A stretch of DNA of 64,000 nucleotides, from NCBI GenBank assembly GCA_023301795.1, contig JALZVU010000008.1:1-64000 (forward strand). The letters run 5' to 3'. Position 1 is the first letter of the stretch, and the number at the start of each line of letters is the position of its first letter. Source of the stretch: Granulosicoccus sp. Its GTDB lineage: Bacteria; Pseudomonadota; Gammaproteobacteria; Granulosicoccales; Granulosicoccaceae. Positions 53,030 to 61,425 of the stretch are shown in pieces. The notes under the pieces were generated by a model. It saw only the letters and a list, made by a program, of their open reading frames with translations. It made no database searches and was not told the DNA's origin. Made by a program: the position numbers and the translations under genes.

Positions 53030-53170
53030 ATGAGTGGAAATCTACTGATTCTTCTGGAGTTGTCGCTGGTTTTTCTGGTGGTATTCGGTTTGGGATTCAA
53101 CGAGCTGCGTCAACTAAAAAAGTACAAAAAGCCAGAAAAGGATTGCACTGATGAGACGCCGGATGAATAG
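53030..53170 (+). CDS. 46-residue single-pass membrane protein
   Basis: Absent from the ORF track because of its length. ATG 53030 opens MSGNLLILLELSLVFLVVFG, a single hydrophobic helix (about 4-23), followed by FNELRQLKKYKKPEK, a positively charged cytoplasmic flank, and an acidic end before TAG 53168-53170. ACAGG lies about 12 bases upstream as a possible RBS. The helix/positive-tail architecture is typical of small bacterial membrane proteins. No function is known to me. Confidence 0.65.
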   Translation: MSGNLLILLELSLVFLVVFGLGFNELRQLKKYKKPEKDCTDETPDE

Positions 53171-53282
53171 TGCGGATCACTTTTCATGAGGCATCAGGCT
53201 TGCACAATGAATTTCTAGAAAAGGTATAGAGTCAGTTGAACAACATAGCGTAATGGGTGAGAAAACGCTTTATTGATAGATG

Positions 53283-53879
53283 TTACTGGCAATTGTCGTG
53301 CTGGATTCTAATACGGTTGTCCTTGTCAAATTTACCGCTGATCTGGAGGGTGACTCCCTGCGGGGTGCTAACCGCGAAACTCACGGTTCCACCTTGTATT
53401 TCACTGCCTGACACACGTATCTGGCCCAGCTCTGAGTTGCTTAGTTGATCATCCACGTCTATTGAAAACGTATAGCTGTTTGTGGATGAAAATTGCTCGA
53501 AGCTCAAAGCAATGACCTGATCGCCATCCGTGACCTGTGGTTGTTGTGCCAGAGCCGCAGAACTCGCTTCGCCTTTGAAGGGCTGAAATACCTCAACACC
53601 TGCACCCTCTGAGGTAATGTCGAACAGCAGATTGCCGGCCGAAGTACTCAGGTCGAGCGTGATTGTTTCAATGTCCCACTGGGCAGAAGATCTGTTGTTG
53701 AAGCGGAATAGATCTCTGGGTGCACTTTCAATGAAGTCAGCACTGATACCCAAGCCGCACATCTCGCTATCCGCGGCTGTATGCGTTGACTCGTCGGCAA
53801 GGAGCGGCAGCGATATCAGTGCTAATACCAAACTCAGCGGAACTGCTGTGCGTGAAAGGCAATTCATTGATTTGACCAT
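53283..53879 (-). CDS. exported beta-rich protein of unknown function
   Basis: 198 residues with an N-terminal signal peptide (SRTAVPLSLVLALISLPLLA, likely cut after LADE or nearby). The mature part is beta-strand and Thr/Ser/Gly rich, with GNLLFDITSEGAGVEVFQPF and SFSIDVDD-like strands. It resembles proteins labelled aggregation-factor core in marine bacteria, from memory and weakly. Probably periplasmic or secreted. It is divergent from uvrD. Confidence 0.75.
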   Translation of the reverse strand: MVKSMNCLSRTAVPLSLVLALISLPLLADESTHTAADSEMCGLGISADFIESAPRDLFRFNNRSSAQWDIETITLDLSTSAGNLLFDITSEGAGVEVFQPFKGEASSAALAQQPQVTDGDQVIALSFEQFSSTNSYTFSIDVDDQLSNSELGQIRVSGSEIQGGTVSFAVSTPQGVTLQISGKFDKDNRIRIQHDNCQ

Positions 53880-54117
53880 TGTGAAAGGCGACGGAGATCA
53901 TGTGAGTGGTTTGTCAAAAAATCAGCAACTCACATCGTTGGGGAATCGCTGAAGTAGCCGCAAGTGTATCAATTGCATCCGTTTCAGGGTCTGTGCTGAG
54001 TCCGAATGCCTTCCTGCCACCCCTGGTGCCGCGAGGAAAACGCTCAAGCTGCGCACAACACTGGATATACTGACAGCTAGTGCGTGTATTCTGTCGCAAG
54101 CATTGTTACCATACGTA

Positions 54118-56286
54118 ATGGACGTTTCAGACCTTATTGATTCTCTCAACGATGCGCAGCGGCAGGCCGTTAGCTCGCCGCCCGGGCACCTGTTGGTACA
54201 AGCTGGAGCTGGCAGCGGCAAGACGCGGGTACTGGTGCATCGTATTGCCTGGTTAACCCGTGTGGAAGGTGTATCGCCATTCAGCATTATGGCAGTCACG
54301 TTTACCAATAAAGCGGCCAGAGAGATGCGTTTGCGTGTCGAGCAGCTGCTGGGCACCGGCATAGGGCCGATGTGGGTGGGCACGTTCCACGGTATAGCTC
54401 ACCGGTTTTTACGCATGCACTGGCAGGAGGCTGGCCTGCCACAAGCCTTCCAGATTCTTGACAGCGACGACCAGTTGCGGCTGGTAAAACGCACCATCCG
54501 AGGTCTTGAGCTGGACGAGGCGCATTTTCCACCCCGGCAGGTGCAGTGGTTTATTAACGGCCACAAGGATGAAGGACGGCGCCCAAAGCACATTGATGAT
54601 GAGAATGATCCCATCACAGCAGAGTACATTCGCGTTTATACCGCCTATGAAGCCGCTTGCGATCGTGCAGGCGCTATCGACTTTGCTGAGCTGCTGCTGC
54701 GTGCCTTGGAGACACTACGGGATAACGCGAAGCTTCTGGCTCATTACCGTCAGCGTTTGCAACATTTGTTAATCGACGAATTTCAGGATACCAACTCTAT
54801 TCAGTACGCCTGGATACGCTTGCTGGCTGGCGATAAGGGCTGTGTTTTTGCCGTGGGTGATGACGATCAATCCATCTATGCCTGGCGTGGAGCAAAAGTT
54901 GAAAACATCCTGAATTTTGACAAGGATTTTGGCAGCGCCGAGCTAATCCGGCTGGAGCAGAACTACCGCTCTACCGGGACAATACTCAAAGCTGCTAATG
55001 CGCTGATCGATAAGAATATGGGGCGCTTGGGTAAAAACCTGTGGACCGATGGTGATGACGGTGAGCCCATCACTGTGTACAACGCCTATAACGAGACTGA
55101 CGAAGCGCGCTTTATTGTCGAAACCATTATCGATATTGTGGCCGACGGTGGGCAGCGCCGCGATTGCGCGATTCTCTATCGCTCTAACGCACAATCGCGC
55201 GTTGTAGAAGAGTATCTGATGGCTGCGGGTGTGCAATACCGCGTATACGGTGGCCTGCGATTTTTCGAACGGGCAGAGATCAAAGACACGCTGGCCTACT
55301 TACGATTGGCAACGCATAGCTACGATGATGTATCGCTAGAGCGGATTATTAACCAACCTGCCAGAGGCATAGGTGATAAAACCGTAGCGGATATCCGAGT
55401 GGAGGCGCGCACTCGTGCCATCCCCATGTGGCAAGCTGCAACAGACTTGGTTAATGAGAAAAGGCTTAGCGGTCGAGCCAGCACAGCAGTGGGTAAGTTT
55501 CTGCATCTTATCGACACCATTCGTGAGGCGATAAGCGAGCAGGCGCTACCGCAGCAAGTCCAGACAGTCAGTGATATGAGTGGTCTGGTGGAGCATTTTA
55601 AAAAGGATACGTCTGATCGTGGGCAGAGCCGTGTGGAGAACGTGGAAGAGCTGTCTAACGCGGCCCGAGCCTATGTGCATCATAATGATGATGATCCTGA
55701 TATGAGTGTGATAGATGAGTTTCTTGCGCACGCGGCGCTCGAAGCAGGTGAAGGGCAAGCTGATGCTGACGATAACGCCGTACAGTTAATGACATTGCAT
55801 TCAGCTAAAGGTCTGGAGTTTCCTGTGGTGTTCATGGCGGGCATGGAGCAGGGTTTGTTTCCCCACCAACGATCTGCAGAAGATCCGGTACGCATGGAGG
55901 AGGAGCGACGCCTGTGCTACGTGGGTATTACCCGCGCCGAGAAAAAGCTCTATCTGTGTATGGCCGAGCAGCGTCGTTTGCATGGACGTGACCAGTACAA
56001 TCCGCCCAGTAAATTTGTCACTGAATTACCCAGCGAGCTACTTGAAGAGATACGGCCTCGCATGCAGGTGAGCATGCCTGTGTATCGAAATGAGCAGCCT
56101 GCGTTTTTAGCGGAAGAGCATGATACTGGACTAAGCGTGGGTCAGATGGTTAGCCACGGGAAATTCGGCATTGGCGTTGTGCTGGATCAGGAAGGGCGAG
56201 GAAAGCAGGCCCGAGTACAAGTTAACTTTGAAGATGCCGGAAGCAAGTGGCTGGTGCTGGCTTATGCGAATTTGCAACCTGTCTAA
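54118..56286 (+). CDS. uvrD: DNA helicase II
   Basis: SF1 helicase for nucleotide excision and mismatch repair. Start ATG 54118 (MDVSDLIDSLNDAQRQAV), as in family members; the track's TTG adds 5 residues. Walker A AGAGSGKT is at 29-36, followed by LLIDEFQDTN, GDDDQSIYAWRGA and the C-terminal motif LMTLHSAKGLEFPVVF. Tail GQMVSHGKFGIGVVLDQEG is the UvrD C-terminal Tudor-like domain. 722 residues. Confidence 0.96.
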   Translation: MDVSDLIDSLNDAQRQAVSSPPGHLLVQAGAGSGKTRVLVHRIAWLTRVEGVSPFSIMAVTFTNKAAREMRLRVEQLLGTGIGPMWVGTFHGIAHRFLRMHWQEAGLPQAFQILDSDDQLRLVKRTIRGLELDEAHFPPRQVQWFINGHKDEGRRPKHIDDENDPITAEYIRVYTAYEAACDRAGAIDFAELLLRALETLRDNAKLLAHYRQRLQHLLIDEFQDTNSIQYAWIRLLAGDKGCVFAVGDDDQSIYAWRGAKVENILNFDKDFGSAELIRLEQNYRSTGTILKAANALIDKNMGRLGKNLWTDGDDGEPITVYNAYNETDEARFIVETIIDIVADGGQRRDCAILYRSNAQSRVVEEYLMAAGVQYRVYGGLRFFERAEIKDTLAYLRLATHSYDDVSLERIINQPARGIGDKTVADIRVEARTRAIPMWQAATDLVNEKRLSGRASTAVGKFLHLIDTIREAISEQALPQQVQTVSDMSGLVEHFKKDTSDRGQSRVENVEELSNAARAYVHHNDDDPDMSVIDEFLAHAALEAGEGQADADDNAVQLMTLHSAKGLEFPVVFMAGMEQGLFPHQRSAEDPVRMEEERRLCYVGITRAEKKLYLCMAEQRRLHGRDQYNPPSKFVTELPSELLEEIRPRMQVSMPVYRNEQPAFLAEEHDTGLSVGQMVSHGKFGIGVVLDQEGRGKQARVQVNFEDAGSKWLVLAYANLQPV

Positions 56287-56311
56287 AGGCTATTTTTTAT
56301 CCAGTGATTAC

Positions 56312-56346
56312 AACGTTTGCTATCAAGCCGCTCTGATAGCGACGTT
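56312..56346. terminator. bidirectional hairpin between convergent uvrD and flavodoxin gene
   Basis: GCTATCA-AGCCGCTC-TGATAGC (7 bp), extended by AACGT/ACGTT with a small asymmetric bulge. A T-rich stretch is not adjacent, so termination strength is unclear. It lies between the stops of two convergent genes, the usual site for a shared terminator. Confidence 0.4.
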
Positions 56347-56348
56347 GG

Positions 56349-56819
56349 TCAGATAATTCCAGCCTCCAGACTGGCGGCCATGCTCAAGCCAAGATCTTCG
56401 CATTGAGTAACAAACTCCTCCTTGAATTCTCCGCGGCAAATTAAGGGTTCCTGGACCAATCGCCAGCGCAAACCTGTTGCAATGCTCTCAATGGCTCGTT
56501 TCGTACCTGTTCCATCCAGCCCTGCTCGAACATAGAATGCAAAAGGCATTCCTTGGGTTTGTTCAAGCCATGAATTGTAGCAGCGATCAAAAACGTCTTT
56601 AGTTAATCCCGCCATATAGCCGAGATTCTCGGTGGTGCCGATGATGACTGCATGAGCTGATTTTATATCATCACCGCGTGTGTCTAGCGGGGATACGATT
56701 TTGACATTGACGTTGCTTATCTCAGAATTTTTTGCTCCTTTGACCACGGCCTCTTGCAAGCGCTTGGTGTTGTTAGAGGGTGCGTGAGAGATAATGATCA
56801 GTGTTTTCTTGGTGTGCAT
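56349..56819 (-). CDS. flavodoxin-fold / NADPH-dependent FMN reductase-like protein
   Basis: 156 residues from ATG 56819 (MHTKKTLIIISHAPSNNTKR). The N-terminal strand and loop SHAPSNNTKRL suit FMN phosphate binding, and IIGTTENLGYMAGLTKDVFD is a flavodoxin-like second loop. YVRAGLDGTGTKRAIESIA follows. Predicted to bind FMN; partner unknown. The earlier start in the track would add 14 residues. It is upstream of eroded sequence. Confidence 0.8.
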   Translation of the reverse strand: MHTKKTLIIISHAPSNNTKRLQEAVVKGAKNSEISNVNVKIVSPLDTRGDDIKSAHAVIIGTTENLGYMAGLTKDVFDRCYNSWLEQTQGMPFAFYVRAGLDGTGTKRAIESIATGLRWRLVQEPLICRGEFKEEFVTQCEDLGLSMAASLEAGII

Positions 56820-56974
56820 CTGGGGGTGATTTCTTTTGAACCATCGTGCGGAGTTTGTCACTTGATCATAGAGTAGTTTTGGTGAGATCTCTTAAAGAAA
56901 AATTCCGTACGACACTAATACTTAATTTGAGTGCGGCATTGTTGGCAAAGCAACTCCGCGATGTATATCGATAG

Positions 56975-57226
56975 TTATTGCAATACTCTATGCCAGAAGC
57001 TATCAAACGCTCGTGATGCGTCACGTGAACCTCGATAGATCGTTATTCCTAGCGATTCTGTGAGTTCAGGATGTTTCGTTCCAAGATTGGCCAAGATCCC
57101 TGTCTGAATCTCTGTGGCAATGAGGTTTTCGGGTAACCAGGCAACACCTAATCCTTCTATTGCGGCAGACTTGAGCGCCGCAGCAATAGAATCTTCAAAG
57201 AGATAGTCGAATGCGCGTCGAAAAGG
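56975..57226 (-). pseudogene. LysR-family regulator, C-terminal fragment
   Basis: Read on minus, FDYLFEDSIAAALKSAAIEG continues GLGVAWLPENLIATEIQTGI and ends FDSFWHRVLQ, which fits the last third of a LysR substrate-binding domain. The DNA-binding helix-turn-helix and about 200 residues are missing. The fragment ends where an aspartase-like ORF begins on the opposite strand, so a divergent lysR-aspA pair probably lost its regulator half and promoter by deletion. Confidence 0.75.
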
Positions 57227-57378
57227 ACCAGTTAGGCGAAATAAGCATTGAAGATCATGCGGCCTATGGAATCCAGACTGCTCGTGCTAGCAGTAATTTT
57301 CAGATCTCTGGCAACAGGCTCAAAGATCATCCTGAAATGGTAAGAGCCTTGGCCATGGTGAAGTGCGCTGCTGCGCGA
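57211..57378 (+). pseudogene. aspartate ammonia-lyase, N-terminal fragment
   Basis: MRVEKDQLGEISIEDHAAYG and IQTARASSNFQISG followed by HPEMVRALAMVKCAAAR match the first about 56 residues of aspartase/fumarase-superfamily enzymes, closest to aspA. The frame then enters unrelated sequence (GTYNHGKHRMRT) and stops. About 400 residues, including the catalytic SS loop, are missing. Aspartase converts aspartate to fumarate plus ammonia, matching the transporter remnants downstream. Confidence 0.75.
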
Positions 57379-58706
57379 GGTACATACAACCACGGAAAGC
57401 ACCGGATGAGAACCTGAATCTTCATGGCAGAATTGCGTTCGCCAGAAAGCAGGGCTGGCTTCAGCTATTCTTATCGGTAGCTTCTTATTTGTTCATGATT
57501 GGCATAGGCTGGATGATCTTTTCATGGGCTCTATCGCCAACATGGAGTGCCACTTCTTTAGCTGAGTGTCGCAGCCTGGTTGGGGAGCTACACGGCAAAG
57601 CGTGTTGGGGAGTTATTCGGGAGCGATGGATTCAGTTACTCGTGGGATTCTATCCAAGAGAGCTTATCTGGCGCCCAGTGCTTGGATTCGTTATCCTGAG
57701 CAGCGCTGTGTACACGCTTTTGAGAATTGGCGGATGCTCCAAACTCAAAAAATATGCAGTAGGCGCATTTCTTGTGACGCCATACCTTCTTTGGGGTGGT
57801 CCGTTGGCGACGCCAATAGTGTATGCAATAGCAGGCGTGTTCGTATGCTTTGTTCTGTTTGGGCATCCGCGTAGATCACGCGTGGTTCTGGCGTTAGTGG
57901 CGTTGAGTGGTGCGGTAGCTATCGTATACCTTGGGCTCCAATCTATTACGCTATTGCCAGATGAGCTGTCATCTTTTGGATTGCAATCGGTGTCGAGCCG
58001 TGAGTTTGGTGGGTTCCTTATCTCATTTCTTATTGGCCTATCTGCAATTATTTTTTCATTGCCCTTAGGCATAGGATTAGCATTGGGCCGTATTTCTGAG
58101 TTACCACTTTTTCGCACTCTGTCGATTGGCTTTATTGAGTTCATCAGAGGTGTGCCACTGATAACCCTATTGTTCATTGCCTCGACATTGCTGACCATAT
58201 TTATGCCGCCAGGCACCAACTTCGACATTTTGATACGCGTAATTATCATGGTCACGCTATTTGCAGCTGCGTATATTGCAGAGATTGTTCGTGGCGCGCT
58301 AGCCGCTGTTCCCAAAGGGCAAACTGAGGGTGCGGCAAGTTTGGGACTTAACTATTGGCAGACTCAGCGATTAATCATATTGCCACAGGCGTTGAAAATT
58401 TCTATTCCTGGCATTGTTTCAACATTCATCGCTGTTTTTAAAGATACGACATTGGTTTCCATCATTGGGCTACTTGATCCGCTTGGGCTTTCTAACAACA
58501 TCAGGGCCGACAGCGCGTGGACAGGTATTGTTTGGGAAATCTATGGCTTTGCAGTCTTGATTTTCTTCATATTCTGCTTTGCAATGTCGCAGTACTCCAC
58601 GTGGGATGAAGGACAGATTGTAGAGCAAGCTAGACCTGGCGTTTTCTTCAGCAATCCTCAGAACGAGCGTACCAAAGCGTTTTTAAGTCAGATACTCGGT
58701 CATTGA
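57363..58706 (+). pseudogene. AapM-type amino-acid ABC permease fused in frame to the end of an AapP-type ATPase
   Basis: 447-codon ORF. Residues about 25-412 are an AapM-like general L-amino-acid permease. It has several helices and the segment ACWGVIRERWIQLLVGFYPR. The EAA loop is GAASLGLNYWQTQRLIILPQ. After MSQYSTW, near 58600, the sequence switches to DEGQIVEQARPGVFFSNPQN and ERTKAFLSQILGH. That is the C terminus of the partner ATPase AapP/GlnQ, without its Walker motifs. The start lies inside the aspA fragment, so the native N terminus is also doubtful. AapJ and AapQ are absent. Probably non-functional. Confidence 0.7.
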
Positions 58707-59038
58707 GTATGTAAAGTATAAACCACCTATCAGCCCCAAGCCGCCACGCAGAAATTCCTGTAATCACGATATTTTAGTAATGAGGCAGTTACTAATTTTC
58801 TGCCCACCTACTTGTTTGCTGTGCTGGTTGGGACCTCTGTCAGCCTACTCCAAGATCGCGGTTTTCTGATAGTGGGGTGCAGCTTCTACAAGCTAAATGA
58901 AGTATTAGGCTTAAAAATACTAGCAGCGATCTGTTTATCTTACTCACCAAAGTGGCGAGTAAGATACATCAGGTCGGGCTTGGCAACAGAAGGCAGGCCT
59001 GAGTTGTCCCTACCAACGGTGATAACGCTGCTACCTAT
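58707..59038. other. 332-bp intergenic region with a strong hairpin
   Basis: No gene supported; plus ORF 58812-59162 overlaps hipA and lacks content. At 58937-58965, ATCTTACTC and GAGTAAGAT pair over 9 bp, with an inner CCA/TGG pair and an AAG loop. No adjacent T tract. It follows hipA on the minus strand and may be a remnant terminator or repeat end. Confidence 0.45.
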
Positions 59039-59966
59039 TCATTCTAGAAGTGAGAAAGGATTTAAAAATTGTCGTCTCCAAAACAGTGTTTTGTCTACTT
59101 CGCTTAATGTTGCTTCGTCACAGACTTTCTCCCAATGCTGCTCAATGGTGTGTGTCAGATAAGCGAAGGTGGTGCGGGCGTCGTCTTCCGAGATAAGAAA
59201 GTTTTTGGCAGTGTCCAAACATGTCTTGAGTTGGCTGAGGTTATTGTTGCCAGAAATCAGCATTGCCTGTGAAGCTTCGTTGTCAGCGCGACCTTGTGGA
59301 CAAATGTCATACGCAGGTGTCAAGGTCAGTTCCTTGCCATTCCAAAACGCTGCATGGTTGCGGGCATGGTCATCGGTGTTGCCGCATAGAATGTTAAATA
59401 CAAGGCGAGAGAATAGTTCTTTGAGCGTATTTTTTGGATCTGTAAAGCGATGGCGAATAATTTCTGCGAGCGTTTCATAGCTAGCGTAGCGTGCCATCAT
59501 TTCGTCTAATCCAAATAATGTTAGAGCGGAGACCATAGATCTGCGTGACCAGTCTCTGCCCTGTGGCTGTCGGTCGAAGCGCTCAATAAGCAGGATGTCT
59601 TTGTTTACTGTTTGTATCAGTTTTACTGGCGCGACATCCAGCTCTCCAGTATCCGTGCCTGCACCTTTACGCCCCAACTTTTTGTTAATGATTACACGTC
59701 GCCCCCAAGCGTCTGGAGAAGCGTCACGGATACAGCCAGGAATACTCAATCCTTGTGCAAGCAGCAATGCTCCGGATTTGAGCGGCAATTCAGGTTCGTA
59801 TATTGGAATTGCAGGCGGTTGATCATTGATGCGCTCCAGGTAGCTCATTCCGTAGTTGAACAGGACATTGCCGTTATCTGCTTCCAGCCGCCCGGCTAAC
59901 TATTGGCTCGATCTGATCAGGCAACCAGATCCATACAAAGGCTTCCTTGTTACCACTAGAAGTCAT
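59039..59966 (-). pseudogene. HipA-family serine/threonine kinase toxin, frameshifted and lacking its ATP-binding segment
   Basis: Starting ATG 59966 inside hipB, the frame gives EAFVWIWLPDQIEPIV and then shifts by one base to GRLEADNGNVLFNYGMSYLE, so the N terminus is frameshifted. From SPDAWGRRVIINKKLGRKGA the ORF runs TDTGELD directly into VAPVKLIQTVNKDILLIERF. Family members have about 130 residues between, including the SIGGARPK P-loop-like region. The catalytic NTDDHARN and PAYD motifs remain. Expected inactive as a kinase. Confidence 0.8.
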
Positions 59967-60288
59967 CACGTACCGCCTTTTTCTTAGCCTTTATCCGCTG
60001 CGGTAACAGTGCTACTTTGTCCCGGGTGTGCTCGATATGCTTTGAGAGCGGTATGTTGTCAGGCTCAAACAGTTTCACGCCGACGAGTGTCGCGAGCTCA
60101 AAAACTGAACCGACTGAACAGCTCATTTCCCCGTTTTCTATTTTTTGCAGTGTGGCTCTGGCGATGCCCGCACGATCTGCCAGGTTTTTCTCAGACCACT
60201 GTCGCTGCTTACGTCCCAGCTTTATCTGTTCTCCCATAAGAACAGCGGCTTCCTGAGCGTATAGAGAGTAGGTTCGTTGCTTTGGCAT
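59956..60288 (-). CDS. HipB-type antitoxin, XRE family
   Basis: 110 residues with an XRE helix-turn-helix, LADRAGIARATLQKIENGEM, preceded by RKQRQWSEKNL. The C-terminal tail is Lys rich. It overlaps hipA by 11 bp, the usual hipBA layout. It would repress its own promoter. Its toxin is broken here, so it may persist as a stand-alone regulator. No frameshift seen. Confidence 0.88.
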   Translation of the reverse strand: MPKQRTYSLYAQEAAVLMGEQIKLGRKQRQWSEKNLADRAGIARATLQKIENGEMSCSVGSVFELATLVGVKLFEPDNIPLSKHIEHTRDKVALLPQRIKAKKKAVRDDF

Positions 60289-60309
60289 TATTCACACCTG
60301 ACATCAAAA

Positions 60310-60325
60310 GACCAAATAATTGGTC
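60310..60325. promoter_or_regulatory. candidate HipB operator
   Basis: GACCAA-ATAA-TTGGTC is a perfect 6-bp-arm palindrome 22 bp upstream of hipB, at the promoter position expected for XRE autorepression. A GACCAGT further down may be a half-site. Confidence 0.4.
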
Positions 60326-60474
60326 GTTAAGGTATATAATGACCAGTATTATAATCATCTTGTGTGAATACTCAAAGACCTTAAACATCTGTATTCGGAT
60401 CAGGATAACTTTGAGCGCTACCCTAATACGTGGATTTGCGCTTTCACGGAACCCTCAACAGCTAGTCGTTTCGT

Positions 60475-61425
60475 TCACTCAAGGCGACTGTCCAGTTCAA
60501 TAAACACGGGCAATTGAGCATTACCGGTAATCACTAGCGTATAAACCTGATCTGGAAGAAGCTCTATAGGCTGGGGTGCAAACGAGGCATCATCGGGTAC
60601 GAGCTGATACGTCCCTGCATTGGCTAATGAGTAGTTTTCCAGTGGCTGTTCATTGTTAAAAAAATCAGTAAATACAATGTCGGCACCCGCAGACTCAGCA
60701 CCGTCAGAGCGCAATGTAAACGGTGCCTGTTCGATCGCGGGGTCCGGACGTGTGGCAAGAACAAGTCTTACCTGAGCCATACCTGGTGCTGCGGCTGCAG
60801 CTTGCGTGTTGAGTGCTGACACATTTGCATCTTGTGGCTCTGTACTGAAGGGTGACGGGGTGATCAGTACCGTTGTTATGCTGTCGTCTGAGGCGTTTAG
60901 TGGATCAATAGCGGCCACCGCGATGCCACTGTCAAGGGTGCTGAAGTCGATGCGATTCTGCCCGGTATTGGCTGTCAAATACGTACTGCTACTTTGTGCC
61001 GATATGTTAGTAGAGTTGCCTGTCGTCGTGCTGGCGACGATGGGCTGATTCAGTAAGTTGATCACTTTCAATGCGGGTAGTTGGAGTATGGATTGGTCCA
61101 AGCCTGCTGATTGGGTATTGCTAAAGCTCAGTGTAGCTGCCGAGTCTTGTGTCTCAGCCGCCTCTTCTGCCTCTGACTCCGGACTGTCACTGCTATTGCC
61201 GCTCTCAGGAGTATTGCCGGCAGGTGCAAGTGGGTTTGTGGGCGGCTCTGTGGTACTAACTGAGCTGTCTATCGGCCCTAAGTCACTATCAGTGCCATCG
61301 CCAGTGCCGAATATCCCACCGTCGCATCCGCTAAGGACCAGGCTTGTTAAAATCGCAAGGCTCAATACCCGCAATACGTTTAACGTTTTGCACAGTGCTT
61401 GTCTTATGCGTGCCAATCTAGTCAT
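60475..61425 (-). CDS. lipoprotein with DUF4397-like domain
   Basis: From ATG 61425, 316 residues with a lipobox LSGC (Cys34). An acidic Ser/Thr/Pro linker (about 40-110) follows, then repeats of beta-strands with AQVRLVLATRPDPAIEQAPF and a C-terminal GTYQLVPDDASF, resembling the DUF4397 domain. The track start at 61623 overlaps the previous gene by about 200 bp and is not supported. It overlaps the DUF6502 stop by 8 bp, so coupled. Outer-membrane or surface lipoprotein likely; no function known. Confidence 0.8.
   Translation of the reverse strand: MTRLARIRQALCKTLNVLRVLSLAILTSLVLSGCDGGIFGTGDGTDSDLGPIDSSVSTTEPPTNPLAPAGNTPESGNSSDSPESEAEEAAETQDSAATLSFSNTQSAGLDQSILQLPALKVINLLNQPIVASTTTGNSTNISAQSSSTYLTANTGQNRIDFSTLDSGIAVAAIDPLNASDDSITTVLITPSPFSTEPQDANVSALNTQAAAAAPGMAQVRLVLATRPDPAIEQAPFTLRSDGAESAGADIVFTDFFNNEQPLENYSLANAGTYQLVPDDASFAPQPIELLPDQVYTLVITGNAQLPVFIELDSRLE

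Noticed and set aside
58812-59162. 116-aa plus ORF overlapping hipA
   Set aside because: No homology; overlaps the hipA 3' end, which has clear HipA sequence on minus.
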